Assembly (NCBI GenBank): GCA_902624455.1 | Contig: CACNXQ010000001.1 | Location: forward strand, 1 to 64,000 | Direction of reading: 5' to 3' | Source: an uncultured Pelagibacteraceae bacterium | GTDB lineage: Bacteria; Pseudomonadota; Alphaproteobacteria; Pelagibacterales; AG-422-B15 | DNA: 64,000 nt | Shown here: in pieces, positions 1 to 9,080 of the stretch | Numbering within the stretch: position 1 is the stretch's first letter | Layout: every line of letters begins with the position of its first letter | Notes under the pieces: model-generated | Told to the model about the DNA's origin: nothing | The model's database searches: none | The model's input: only the letters and a program-made list of their open reading frames with translations | Translations under genes and position numbers: made by a program

Positions 1-1067
1 AAAATTCCTGCAAATAAGTGGACACTAACCGCATCAACTACATCGTCCAATCCGAATTTTTTCATTAAATTTGACCCAATAAACATGATGACTCCTGCCA
101 TTGCACCAAGCAACAAAGCAACACCTGGAGTTGGTGACAATGGATCAGCTGTTATACATACTAATCCTGCAAGTGCTCCATTTCCTAGCATAAGGACATC
201 TGTCTTGCCTGTTACTAATCTTGATACGATAGCACCAGATAAAACTCCACCACATCCAGCAAGATGAGTATTCATGAAAATGTTAGACATAGCAGTTGAG
301 TCTTCAAAACTACCGAGAGCTAATTGACTTCCTGCATTAAAAAAGTAAAAACCAAAAAATAAAATAAAAGTTCCGGCCATTGCTAAAGGAACTGACGAAG
401 GTAAGAATGGAGTTAAATTGGCTAGTTCTCCTTTTTGATTAAATCTACCTAGTCTTGGGCCAAGAAGCATAACTCCAGCTAAGGCAGCGGCTCCTCCACA
501 ACCATGAACGATCATTGCACCTGCAAAATCATAATAACCCAGAGAAGCCAGCCATCCGCCCCCCCACGTAGCAGCTCCCACAATGGGATAAATTATTCCT
601 GCAAGTATTGCAGCAAATAGAAAGAAAGGCCATATAAGGAATCTCTCCGCTACTGCACCAGATACAATTGAAACTGTTGCGCATACAAATAAAGCTTGAA
701 ATAGCCAATCAGAGGCATCTGCATAACCTGTTTCAATTGAAGATGCATCGCTCCATACAGAGAATACACCGATGTAACCTCCCTCAGGTACGCCATACAT
801 CACATTGTATCCAAATAGAAAAAATACAATTGAAGCAATTGAGAATTTTCCAATATTTTTTACAGCAATTGAAGTGACTGATCTTGTTGTAACAAGTCCA
901 GCTTCAAGTAGAAAGAAACCAAGTGCCATCGTTGCAACTGCGAAAGCACAAAAAAGAAAAGAAAATGTATTAAAAATATATTCGACTTCAGGGCTAACTT
1001 CAGCAAAAACTGAGCTACCGCTGAGACATAAAAATAATGATATTGAAGTGAGTTTAAAAAACTTCAT
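1..1067 (-). CDS. amt: Ammonium transporter (Amt), 3' end cut by the window edge
   Basis: Inner-membrane channel for ammonium uptake (Amt/MEP/Rh family). The 355 codons present begin at ATG 1067 and run off the left edge, so the last transmembrane helices and the cytoplasmic tail are not seen. A signal peptide is visible (residues 1-22, ending SSVFA), as expected for Amt proteins with a periplasmic N-terminus. Family marks are the gate region WLFQALF near residue 121, the first pore histidine in DFAGAMIVHG (H188) and the second in DAVSVHLFAG (H350), which give the twin-histidine pore. No glnK gene lies upstream in the window, so PII coupling cannot be judged. The gene is preceded by a 137-bp AT-rich promoter region. 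Family assignment is secure; the substrate is inferred from the family. Confidence 0.93.
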   Translation of the reverse strand, partial: MKFFKLTSISLFLCLSGSSVFAEVSPEVEYIFNTFSFLFCAFAVATMALGFFLLEAGLVTTRSVTSIAVKNIGKFSIASIVFFLFGYNVMYGVPEGGYIGVFSVWSDASSIETGYADASDWLFQALFVCATVSIVSGAVAERFLIWPFFLFAAILAGIIYPIVGAATWGGGWLASLGYYDFAGAMIVHGCGGAAALAGVMLLGPRLGRFNQKGELANLTPFLPSSVPLAMAGTFILFFGFYFFNAGSQLALGSFEDSTAMSNIFMNTHLAGCGGVLSGAIVSRLVTGKTDVLMLGNGALAGLVCITADPLSPTPGVALLLGAMAGVIMFIGSNLMKKFGLDDVVDAVSVHLFAGI

Positions 1068-1204
1068 ATTTACCCCTAGTTAAAAATTATAATTTAGAAA
1101 TATTAATTATAATTAATTTTTAACAATAATGGTTAGTTGCCAATTTGACATAAAGATGGAAACAATTGGATTCCTTGAATAAAATCTTCAGAAAATGCTG
1201 AGCT
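1068..1204. promoter_or_regulatory. Upstream region of amt with a 16-bp AT palindrome
   Basis: This 137-bp gap carries the amt promoter by position. A perfect palindrome, ATTAATTATAATTAAT, lies at 1102-1117, about 35 bp before the amt start codon. Because it is pure A/T in an AT-rich genome it may be chance. I found no convincing sigma-54 -24/-12 element on the amt strand. Confidence 0.3.
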
Positions 1205-1369
1205 TTATTTATTTCTGTTCCGCCAAGCACTAATCGAAATTAAAACCGCTCCAATTATCATTGATAAATATATTAAATATTCCAAAGAAAATTCGTTTGC
1301 GGTAAGAAAAGCCCAACTAAAAAGTGAGCCAACTACAAGCGATACCAAGACTGGGACTAAAAATCTCAT
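1205..1369 (-). CDS. Small membrane protein, 54 residues, unknown function
   Basis: I do not recognise this protein. The frame opens at ATG 1369 and ends with TAA at 1205-1207. It begins 12 bp after the stop codon of the DUF3604 gene on the same strand, so it is probably cotranscribed with it. The translation is MRFLVPVLVSLVVGSLFSWA followed by a second hydrophobic stretch (LIYLSMIIGAVLISIS) and a basic tail WRNRNK. This predicts a two-helix hairpin with a positively charged, probably cytoplasmic C-terminus. The hydrophobic pattern, an arginine at position 2 and the operon position argue for a real gene, but there is no homology evidence here. Confidence 0.55.
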   Translation of the reverse strand: MRFLVPVLVSLVVGSLFSWAFLTANEFSLEYLIYLSMIIGAVLISISAWRNRNK

Positions 1370-1381
1370 AATGGAATAGTT

Positions 1382-3787
1382 TTACAGCAAATAATCAACA
1401 TAAATTGGAGACGACCATGCTCTATGCTCATCTATTTCTGAACAAGTCTCAACATCTCTTGGATGTCTCCAATCTTGAGTACATAGCTTATATTCAACAC
1501 AATTTCCATCATCATCAAATGTACATACCCCACCCTTTACGTTAATCTGAGGTGTTGGAACCTCAATAGCTCTTACGTAATAACTGGCGTCTTTTTGATC
1601 TTTTGCAAAATCTTCATCTTGAAAAGTAAATCTACATCCATTTTCATTCGGATTACAATAATGAACTTTCCAAGGGTCCATGATTCTGTCGTCGACTTTT
1701 TGATCGTTAAATTCTTGAGGTAAAACTTTAATAACCTCAATTCTTTGAACAAATTTTCTTTTATCTGATGGATTATAACATTCATCAAAACACAATTCAC
1801 TTACTCTCTCTTCTCCCAGAGCATTATAAGCATCCTCAGGACAACCTTCTTTCTGTTCAAAAGATCCCATGGCTTTCACTTCAAAAGTTGGATTTTGTTT
1901 TAATTCAATGACTGAACCCATTGGTGTTTTTTTCTTATTTTCAATCAGATTAAACCATAAGAGCATCCTCGTCCCACTTGTAGCATAAGTTTCTTTTCTC
2001 TGTAATGCGTCCCAAATTTCTTCCTTCGATCTTCCTTCTGAATGTACTGCAGCTAAACCGCCTGTTGTAAAAAAACCTCTTTGTTTTTCCCATTCAATCG
2101 TATTGAACCCAAGTATTAATTCAGGTATGTCGTACTGTTGAGGATGAGCATCAGAGATATATGATTCAGAAATTGGATCAGAATTTTTACCTGTTGGACT
2201 TGTACTCGCTGGAAAATAGTATGGGTCCATGTGTAATAATCGGTCAAATAATTTATTCGGAGGTCCATTACCGTCTACATTGTTTCCAAATAATTCTTTG
2301 TAACCACTACCAGGTGCTGCAGAGTGGTTGTCGCTCGAACCAATAAAACCATACCTAAATCTGTGTTTTGAACCATCGTCCTTAAATTTCGTCAGAGCTA
2401 AACCATATTGAGCGCTTGCACCCGGTACATGGTTCATTGGTGGACTATAGCAATCTTGACACTGACCAGAAATGTTACGATCTAAAAAAGAGTTTCTTGG
2501 TACTACATTATATCCAGCTCTACCTCGGTTTGCTGCTGCTAATTCAGTAGCTTCTCGTCTAGCTTCGCACTCAGTAATGTCCTCACCTGAATTAATACAT
2601 CTTTCATAAATAACTTTTCCATGTTGCCAACACATAGGAATATAATTTTCTGATGGTTCTGGACAAACTTGTGTACCAATATCAATTACTTCTTCACCTC
2701 CATTAGGATTTTTAATTTTAAAAGTTCCTTTAGATAAATCAATTTCACCCATGGAGAAGGTAAACGGTCTTGACTCTTCTTGTCCATTTCTTACTACATC
2801 AACACCACGCCAAGAACGATACTCTTCGGCATTTCCGTGACCAGAATAAGTTTCAAGTAACTCAAACATTTTTGGAAATTTTTTTGAGTGTTCTAAACTT
2901 TTATCTAAAGTATAACCAGCGGGTGTATAAAGTCCCCACGACTGACCGTGTGGAATTACCATATATTCACTTTCATACATTTCTAATCTTGTAACTAAAT
3001 CCAAAGGTGTGATTGCTTGCTCATAACAATCAATAGGTAAATCTTTTGATGGTGTTTTTAAATCACAAATAGGGACTTTAACAGTTTCTTTAAAATAACG
3101 ATTGGTATCATTGTATCTTTTGAAATTTCCGAAATCAAAAAATGGATATAATGTGTTAGGCAACAAAGGTCTGTTTACCATTGCTTGTCTTGCAACAGAC
3201 AGTGATGCAATTGCACGAGGTGGAACAAGTTCGTCGTCTTCTTCTCTTAATATTACGTTATGATGTCCCCAGTGGTTCCCCCTTACTACTCCAACTTGTG
3301 TCCATTCCCACCCTAAAAATGCAACACAATCTGGATTAGAAGGATCGACATTTAGTGCATTGCATTTTCTAATTGTTTCTTTTGTTTCATTCCATCTCTT
3401 AGGTGTTGTTGCCTCAGCATGATCATTGATTGACCAAAAATCTAATGCTGAACAATGACGAGCAAAATCACAAGCATCTGCAACAGGATGAACGCCATGA
3501 CCACCCGTTATTGGTAAGCTCATTGCTTGAGCATCTGCCGAAAACGTGGAATGGACATGTAGATCACCAAAAAGAATTTGTTTTTCGTTATTTTCATTTA
3601 ACTCTTTAGCCGCAGCAAATTGTCTGATTTCCTTATCTTTAACAAAAAGTTCTGTATTCGGTTTTCCAGTGATTTCGCCAGGGCCAAGGTCTTCACTAAA
3701 AATGGAAAATTCAAGTACAACTAAACACGCAGCAATAAAAAGTATAGATAGGATGAAGAAGTATTTTATAATTCTAACTAAATTCAT
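1382..3787 (-). CDS. DUF3604 family putative metal-dependent hydrolase, membrane-anchored
   Basis: An 801-residue protein of the DUF3604 family, related to the PHP metallohydrolase fold; the substrate is unknown. A hydrophobic segment (about residues 9-29) suggests a secreted or membrane-anchored enzyme facing the periplasm. Likely metal-binding motifs are FGDLHVHS (about 73-80), SINDHAE (about 119-125), HWGHHN (about 172-177), IPHGQSWG (about 278-285), SGHG near 315 and GSSDNHSAAPG (about 483-493). A pattern typical of the family, ATSGTRMLLWF, follows later. Many cysteines (C243, C254, C375, C386 and others) would fit disulfides in an exported protein. It is divergent from the PpiC-like/HupE pair, with only 50 bp between starts, and is followed by the small membrane protein. 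Family is confident; function is open. Confidence 0.85.
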   Translation of the reverse strand: MNLVRIIKYFFILSILFIAACLVVLEFSIFSEDLGPGEITGKPNTELFVKDKEIRQFAAAKELNENNEKQILFGDLHVHSTFSADAQAMSLPITGGHGVHPVADACDFARHCSALDFWSINDHAEATTPKRWNETKETIRKCNALNVDPSNPDCVAFLGWEWTQVGVVRGNHWGHHNVILREEDDELVPPRAIASLSVARQAMVNRPLLPNTLYPFFDFGNFKRYNDTNRYFKETVKVPICDLKTPSKDLPIDCYEQAITPLDLVTRLEMYESEYMVIPHGQSWGLYTPAGYTLDKSLEHSKKFPKMFELLETYSGHGNAEEYRSWRGVDVVRNGQEESRPFTFSMGEIDLSKGTFKIKNPNGGEEVIDIGTQVCPEPSENYIPMCWQHGKVIYERCINSGEDITECEARREATELAAANRGRAGYNVVPRNSFLDRNISGQCQDCYSPPMNHVPGASAQYGLALTKFKDDGSKHRFRYGFIGSSDNHSAAPGSGYKELFGNNVDGNGPPNKLFDRLLHMDPYYFPASTSPTGKNSDPISESYISDAHPQQYDIPELILGFNTIEWEKQRGFFTTGGLAAVHSEGRSKEEIWDALQRKETYATSGTRMLLWFNLIENKKKTPMGSVIELKQNPTFEVKAMGSFEQKEGCPEDAYNALGEERVSELCFDECYNPSDKRKFVQRIEVIKVLPQEFNDQKVDDRIMDPWKVHYCNPNENGCRFTFQDEDFAKDQKDASYYVRAIEVPTPQINVKGGVCTFDDDGNCVEYKLCTQDWRHPRDVETCSEIDEHRAWSSPIYVDYLL

Positions 3788-3837
3788 TATCTTTGAAATA
3801 TTTGATACATTACAATTTAAAAATCACAATTTGTAAA

Positions 3838-4749
3838 ATGAAAAACAAAATAGACCGTAACTTTTTTCTTTTAATTATCGCAATTATTATAGGCATATCC
3901 TTAATTACTTACGAATTATTTAATGAAAGTTTTGAACAATTGACTTTAGAAAATAATAAGTCAGTTGCAACAGTAAATGGAGAGTCAATTAGTGAAGAGC
4001 AGTTTTTGAAATATGCCATTAATCTTGGTGCAAACTTAGATAATGGAGAAGATATTGATATTTTAGAATTGTTACTTGAAAGAATGATTGAAGAAGAGTT
4101 ACTCGTTCAAAGAGGTATTGAATTATCTCTTCACAAAAATGATATCGAGGTAAGAAAAAGTATAATTCAACAGGTAATTGCATTTATTATACAAGTTGAA
4201 AACTCTCAGCCTGATGAAGAAGAACTAATAAATTATTTTCAAAAAAATATTAATAAGTATGCGCCAACAGAGCTAATACATATTAACTCAATATTTGTAG
4301 AGTCAAAAAATGAAGATTCGGTATTGTTAGGCTCTGAATATGATTTTGAGTCACAGAAAGATTTATTTGATAAAATTTATAATCAATTAAATTTTAAAAA
4401 GTTTTCAGAAGTAAAAAATGAATTTAATCAACCTCAGATAGTGGAACTACCTAATAAAACCATCAATATGAAAGACTGTCGTTTATATCTTAATAATAAA
4501 GTATGTAATGAGATTATCTTGTTAGAAAATCAGGAAATCTCTCAACCTATATTTTATCAAAATGGATATTTCATATTTAAAATGATTGAGAAAAAACAAG
4601 CAGATATTGATGATAGTTTTTTTGAACAAGTTAGAGACAATGTATTATTTGATTACCTTAATCAAAAAGATGACCAAAAACTAAAAGATTACATTCAATA
4701 TCTTAAAAATAATGCAGATATTAAAAAATATTCTTTAAGTGATAAATGA
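3838..4749 (+). CDS. PpiC/SurA-like peptidyl-prolyl isomerase, membrane-anchored
   Basis: A 303-residue periplasmic foldase candidate. I chose ATG 3838 because the charged start MKNKIDR leads straight into a membrane anchor (about residues 8-26); an in-frame start at 3793 would add 15 residues with no anchor logic. After the anchor comes a SurA-like helical region starting VATVNGESISEEQF, the usual beginning of SurA/PpiC chaperones. The parvulin part is recognisable only at its edges (LIHINSIFVES near residue 140 and GYFIFKMIEKK near 240) and looks degenerate, so isomerase activity is uncertain. The stop codon overlaps the start of the HupE-like gene by 4 bp, implying translational coupling. 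A role in folding that partner or the divergent DUF3604 enzyme is inference. Confidence 0.75.
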   Translation: MKNKIDRNFFLLIIAIIIGISLITYELFNESFEQLTLENNKSVATVNGESISEEQFLKYAINLGANLDNGEDIDILELLLERMIEEELLVQRGIELSLHKNDIEVRKSIIQQVIAFIIQVENSQPDEEELINYFQKNINKYAPTELIHINSIFVESKNEDSVLLGSEYDFESQKDLFDKIYNQLNFKKFSEVKNEFNQPQIVELPNKTINMKDCRLYLNNKVCNEIILLENQEISQPIFYQNGYFIFKMIEKKQADIDDSFFEQVRDNVLFDYLNQKDDQKLKDYIQYLKNNADIKKYSLSDK

Positions 4750-5963
4750 TTATTTTGCGTTTCATTATTTTATTTATACTTTTCTCTATTAATTCAGGTC
4801 ATGCACATTATTTTAGTGAGTCATTTTCTAAATGGAATATTTCAAATCAAGATATAAAGGTAAATTTTAATTTATTAGAGTTAGAAGCAACACGTATTCT
4901 TAAAATTGATAAATACCAAAAGTTACTCAGTAATAATTTGTCAGAAAACGAAATTTTTAAAATTTATTTAGAAAAAAACTTATTTGTAGAAAGTGAAGGT
5001 ATAGGGTGTGATCTAAAAGATGATGCAAAAATACTCAGTTCAAAAGAGGGTTATTTAAGAGTTGAGTTAAATTATAAGTGTCCTTTTTCTTCAAACATAA
5101 AGATCGTGAACAACGCACTTTTTTATTTGATTGATAGTCACATTCATATAGCACGAATTTATCGTAATAATAGCATCCTCTTGGAAAAGGCTTTGTTTTT
5201 TAATGACCAATCAATTCATATCAATGAAGAAGCAAAAGAAAAAAAATTTTTTAGTCAGTTTTCAAATTTTATACACTCAGGATTTAATCATATTATAGGT
5301 GGGTATGATCACCTCATATTTGTATTGGGTCTTTTACTTTTAATTAACAACTTTAAATTATTATTCTTAGCAATTACAGGATTTACAATTGGTCATAGTA
5401 TTACCCTGGCTCTCACAGCCCTCGAGATTGTAATTCCAAACATAAGTCTTATTGAAGCTATAATTGGCTTTACCATAATGTTTGTAGCCCTTGAGTATTT
5501 TAACGAAAAACAAAACAGTCCTTATATATCTATCGCATTTCTAATTACTCTTTCAACAGCTTTGCTTATTTTATCGGTAATTAATATATTACATATTCCA
5601 GTTTTTCTTTTGACTGGCTTACTCATCATAAGCATTAGTTATATTCTTATAAAAAATTACTACTCAACTGGTGATAAATTGCTCATATCTCTTACAGTGA
5701 CTTTTGGACTTATACACGGTTTTGGATTTGGAAGTTTCTTAATGAGTACTAATTTTGACACAAGCCAAACTATTGTTTCATTACTAGGATTTAATTTAGG
5801 AGTTGAAATAGGACAACTAGTTTTTGTTGGCTTAATTTTACTAATCTATAAGATTTTGATGACTCTCAAAATGAATAATATAATAATATTTTCTAAAGAT
5901 TTATTTTTTATAATTACGTTAAGTATGGGAATGTTCTGGTACATTCAAAGATTATTCATTTAG
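4746..5963 (+). CDS. HupE/UreJ-2 family membrane protein with exported N-terminal domain
   Basis: A 405-residue protein. It has a signal peptide (residues 1 to about 20, ending SGHA), an extracytoplasmic domain of about 160 residues beginning with a histidine pair (HAHY), and a C-terminal membrane domain of about seven helices. The membrane part starts with HSGFNHIIGGYDHLIFVLGL and continues GFTIGHSITLALTAL, the signature histidine/aspartate pattern of the HupE/UreJ-2 family. Relatives include proposed nickel or cobalt permeases, but this exported-domain subfamily is not characterised, so transport of a metal is only a possibility. It overlaps the foldase gene by 4 bp and ends one base before the convergent DUF3429 gene, leaving no intergenic terminator. 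Confidence 0.8.
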   Translation: MIILRFIILFILFSINSGHAHYFSESFSKWNISNQDIKVNFNLLELEATRILKIDKYQKLLSNNLSENEIFKIYLEKNLFVESEGIGCDLKDDAKILSSKEGYLRVELNYKCPFSSNIKIVNNALFYLIDSHIHIARIYRNNSILLEKALFFNDQSIHINEEAKEKKFFSQFSNFIHSGFNHIIGGYDHLIFVLGLLLLINNFKLLFLAITGFTIGHSITLALTALEIVIPNISLIEAIIGFTIMFVALEYFNEKQNSPYISIAFLITLSTALLILSVINILHIPVFLLTGLLIISISYILIKNYYSTGDKLLISLTVTFGLIHGFGFGSFLMSTNFDTSQTIVSLLGFNLGVEIGQLVFVGLILLIYKILMTLKMNNIIIFSKDLFFIITLSMGMFWYIQRLFI

Positions 5964-6410
5964 TTACACAAAAATGTAAAGAGTGCTTGTTAGTAAAATT
6001 ACCAAGATACTCAAAGTAAGTCTCATTAAAATAAACCAAGAGCTAGTTATTTTTTCTCGGTAATGTAAATAACAATCATGCAAAATGCTTACGACATATG
6101 ATGCAGTAATAATTATTAGAGATATTGTTAAATTTTGAATTGTTAATAGTGAGATCCACGCAATCAACGGAGGTAAAACTGATACAACTAGTGGAAAGAA
6201 AGTGCTGTAAACTTTTTCAGCATGCGAAATAATTAATCCCCATTGAATACCACCTAAGAAGGAAGAAATAATTGCTGCATAGGCAATATAAATGTAAATT
6301 AAAAGAGAGTAGATTTCTTCATCTGGAGGTGACAAAAAACAAGAAAGTACGATTGCTACAAAAGGAATTAATCCAAGCCCGCCTAAAATGTATGATTGTA
6401 CTCGACCCAT
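5964..6410 (-). CDS. DUF3429 family membrane protein
   Basis: A 148-residue integral membrane protein with about five hydrophobic segments. The GLGLIPFVAI start and the FLGGIQWGL motif near residue 53 are typical of DUF3429, a family of unknown function common in marine proteobacteria. The start codon lies one base after the stop codon of the alkyl-sulfatase-like gene, so the two are almost certainly one transcript. Nothing in the sequence shows a catalytic site. The family call is fairly firm; the function is unknown. Confidence 0.8.
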   Translation of the reverse strand: MGRVQSYILGGLGLIPFVAIVLSCFLSPPDEEIYSLLIYIYIAYAAIISSFLGGIQWGLIISHAEKVYSTFFPLVVSVLPPLIAWISLLTIQNLTISLIIITASYVVSILHDCYLHYREKITSSWFILMRLTLSILVILLTSTLYIFV

Positions 6411-6411
6411 T

Positions 6412-8139
6412 TTAATCTGTAAATAAGCCTAAAAATTGTAGGAACTTAACTTTTCCACCTTTTACATCGATTGAACCATTTGTCATCGCAAGGGAAATTG
6501 ATGCAACATTTTTTAATCCAGCAAAAATTTCTTTCAGTTCTTGCTGATTTGTTTTAACCACTATGTCTGGATTTATAATTTGTTTGTTGATTAATTGAGC
6601 TACACCCTTTCTTACATGGATAGTGAATGTTTGATCTAAGTCATTAAATTCAAACATCACTGTTTTATTAACTTCAAGTGACTTTTCTGCATTTAGATTA
6701 ACTGGCAAAGATCTCATTATTGATTTAAGCGGTGTAGCTCTCAGCTGATCTGGTGTAACTTTATTATTTGTCGCTGAAACATCGAATGTATCTTTTAACT
6801 CACCTGCAATGGTTTTATAGAAATAGTAATCGTTTGAAGCTAATTGTTGCATTGATAATTTTTCAGCAGCATCAGACTTTATTTCTTTTGCTTTGTTATT
6901 GTTGCTATCTACTGCTAATAAAAGGTCTGATAGTTCCATGGCCCATTGAAACTCACCATTATTTAGAGCATTTACTGCCTCTACTTCTATGCTAGTTTGT
7001 TTTGATGCTAACTCACTAATTTTTTTTGCTCTTTGATGTGGTGATAAAGGATGAAGGTCTGTCACATTACCACTAAACCAGCCAATATATCCGCTAAAAA
7101 TTGATCTTACATATGAACTAATGGACCCATAAAATGGCTGAAGGTAAGGAGACTCTGCTAGATGATTTGGTAATTTTACTTTAGCTACAATCTCATCCGG
7201 TGTCAGTCCTTTGTTGATATACCTTATTGTCTGATCATGAATAAATTGAATACCATCCCTGTAGTCAGTAAGTGCACTTTTGATATTATCTTTTCCTTGA
7301 ATTGGCCGTGTATGACTAGGTATTAAATATTTAGCATCTAACTCAATAATTTTATCTAAGCTTTCAACCCATTCCATTGGATTTCTAAATTTAGTACCTC
7401 TTATTGCATACAGATTGGCAAAAGATCTGTAAAAATTATCTCCTACTAAAACAACTTCTTTTTCAGGTATCCAGACGTATAAATGATCATCTGTTTCTCC
7501 AGGAACGTGCACTAATTTTATTATTAAGCCGTCAACATTAATTTCAATTTCATCTTTAAAGAGTTTATTGGGCCTTACTAATCCAAGTGTAGATTGATCA
7601 TTTATTTCTAAGAATCCTCCAATGCCCTGATGAACAATCTCATCACTTGGAAGAGGTATACCAAATTGCCTTGCCGATCTTTCAAATATTATAGGTCTAA
7701 TTGTGGTTGCTATATTATCGAGATTATAAATTATATTTTCCTGAGCATAGATATCTGGGTTTGTATCTGCTGCAAAAATAGTTGCTCCTCCAAGATGATC
7801 TAAATGGTTGTGAGTGTAAACAATTACATTAACTGGCTTATTTGTAATTTTTCTAAAGTCAGCAAATAATTCTGATGCTCTTTCTTCAGATCCAAGAGTA
7901 TCGACAATGATGAGACTTTTAGATGTCTCAATCATTATTGAATTTGCTAATCCATATCCTACGCCAACAAAAATATCTTCTGTTACTTCAATGAGGTCTT
8001 TCCTAAATTCATTTTTGTGGTTAAGAGAGAGACCTTGATCCGATTCAAATGTACGGCTAGACTGATCTTCTTGTTCACTGCATGATATTGCAAATGTAAA
8101 AAAAACTACTATTGCCAAAAAATATTTGATACGGCTCAT
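6412..8139 (-). CDS. Alkyl-sulfatase-like metallo-beta-lactamase-fold lipoprotein
   Basis: A 575-residue SdsA/BDS1-type enzyme, expected to hydrolyse alkyl sulfate esters to alcohol and sulfate at two zinc ions. The signal sequence ends FAISC, with cysteine 20 as the likely lipidation site. Domains in order: metallo-beta-lactamase fold with THNHLDHLGG (109-118), HVPGETDDH and VLVGDNFYR; then the alkyl-sulfatase dimerisation domain (FYGSISSYVRSIFSGYIGWF, with LHPLSPHQR after it); then an SCP2-like C-terminal domain (about the last 120 residues). It is shorter than the roughly 650-residue secreted enzymes. The gene is divergent from the EamA transporter with only 31 bp between start codons and heads a pair with DUF3429. 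Real substrate untested. Confidence 0.87.
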   Translation of the reverse strand: MSRIKYFLAIVVFFTFAISCSEQEDQSSRTFESDQGLSLNHKNEFRKDLIEVTEDIFVGVGYGLANSIMIETSKSLIIVDTLGSEERASELFADFRKITNKPVNVIVYTHNHLDHLGGATIFAADTNPDIYAQENIIYNLDNIATTIRPIIFERSARQFGIPLPSDEIVHQGIGGFLEINDQSTLGLVRPNKLFKDEIEINVDGLIIKLVHVPGETDDHLYVWIPEKEVVLVGDNFYRSFANLYAIRGTKFRNPMEWVESLDKIIELDAKYLIPSHTRPIQGKDNIKSALTDYRDGIQFIHDQTIRYINKGLTPDEIVAKVKLPNHLAESPYLQPFYGSISSYVRSIFSGYIGWFSGNVTDLHPLSPHQRAKKISELASKQTSIEVEAVNALNNGEFQWAMELSDLLLAVDSNNNKAKEIKSDAAEKLSMQQLASNDYYFYKTIAGELKDTFDVSATNNKVTPDQLRATPLKSIMRSLPVNLNAEKSLEVNKTVMFEFNDLDQTFTIHVRKGVAQLINKQIINPDIVVKTNQQELKEIFAGLKNVASISLAMTNGSIDVKGGKVKFLQFLGLFTD

Positions 8140-8170
8140 GTGTACAACTTAAATAATGAATTAATTAATA

Positions 8171-9040
8171 ATGAAATACAACAATGAAATTTTTGGTGCA
8201 ATATGTTTACTTGCTGCTGGATTTTTCCTCAGTTTTGGAGGTCTACTAATAAGACTAATTGAAGATGCATCAACGATGCAAGTCACTTCTTATCGTTCGA
8301 TAACTTTTTCATTGATGGCACTATTATACATTGTCATAAAGTTTAAATCTAGAACAAGACAAGCTTTTATAAATATTGGATCGAGTGGGTTAATCTTAGC
8401 TTTAATAGTTGGCACTAGTAACATTTTTTTTGTTTATGGTATGTCAAATACTACGGTAACCAATGCAGTTTTTTTAATGTCAACTGGACCTCTTTGGGCT
8501 GCGCTTGCAAGTTATTTTTTTTTAAAAAAAATAGTTGGACTAAAAACAATAATAGCAATTACAGGATCTATGATTGGCATAGCAGTTATGTTTTCCCAGG
8601 GTTTGCAGTCGAGTAATTATTTAGGAAATATTATTATACTCGGTGTACCAATTTGTTTTGCTTTTCAACTAACACTTATTAACAAGCGTTCAGATATCGA
8701 CTATATGCCATCAACTTTTTTAGCAGGAATCTTTGTAGTAATGGTTGGTGTCTTTACTATTACAGATCACTCAATTAGCACAAGGGACCTGTCTATAATT
8801 TTATTTATGGGTGCATTTCAAGTTGGACTAGGATTTGTACTTATAACCATAGGCTCACGATACATACCACCGCATCGTGCAGCACTCTATATTTTACTTG
8901 AACCTGTTTTAGCTCCAATTTGGGCATGGGTAGGCGTCGGTGAAACTCCACAAATAATTGAGTTAATTGGAGGGCTAATTGTATTTGCTTTCGTAACATG
9001 GAGATTAATAGATCAATTGATAGAAATCGAAAGAAAGTAA
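8171..9040 (+). CDS. EamA/DMT-superfamily transporter
   Basis: A 289-residue inner-membrane protein with about ten hydrophobic helices in two EamA halves (about residues 10-140 and 150-280), the normal architecture of drug/metabolite transporters. The repeat marks are TSYRSITFSLMALLYI in the first half and PPHRAALYILLEPVLAPIWA in the second. Substrates in this superfamily are diverse (amino acids, nucleotide sugars, drugs), and no substrate can be read from the sequence. Its start lies 31 bp from the divergent alkyl-sulfatase-like gene and a TauD-family oxygenase follows 40 bp downstream, so a link to small organic compounds is possible but inferred. Confidence 0.88.
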   Translation: MKYNNEIFGAICLLAAGFFLSFGGLLIRLIEDASTMQVTSYRSITFSLMALLYIVIKFKSRTRQAFINIGSSGLILALIVGTSNIFFVYGMSNTTVTNAVFLMSTGPLWAALASYFFLKKIVGLKTIIAITGSMIGIAVMFSQGLQSSNYLGNIIILGVPICFAFQLTLINKRSDIDYMPSTFLAGIFVVMVGVFTITDHSISTRDLSIILFMGAFQVGLGFVLITIGSRYIPPHRAALYILLEPVLAPIWAWVGVGETPQIIELIGGLIVFAFVTWRLIDQLIEIERK

Positions 9041-9080
9041 AATATGTGACAAAATTTAATTTTCGTTCTAATCTTTTATT

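Noticed and set aside
1084-1117. Terminator or operator in the AT repeats upstream of amt
   Set aside because: The repeats are pure A/T with no stable stem and no adjoining T run; palindromes of this kind are expected by chance.
3793-3837. Upstream start for the PpiC-like gene and a longer protein
   Set aside because: The extension overlaps the promoter space of the divergent gene and places 15 extra residues before the natural charged start and membrane anchor.
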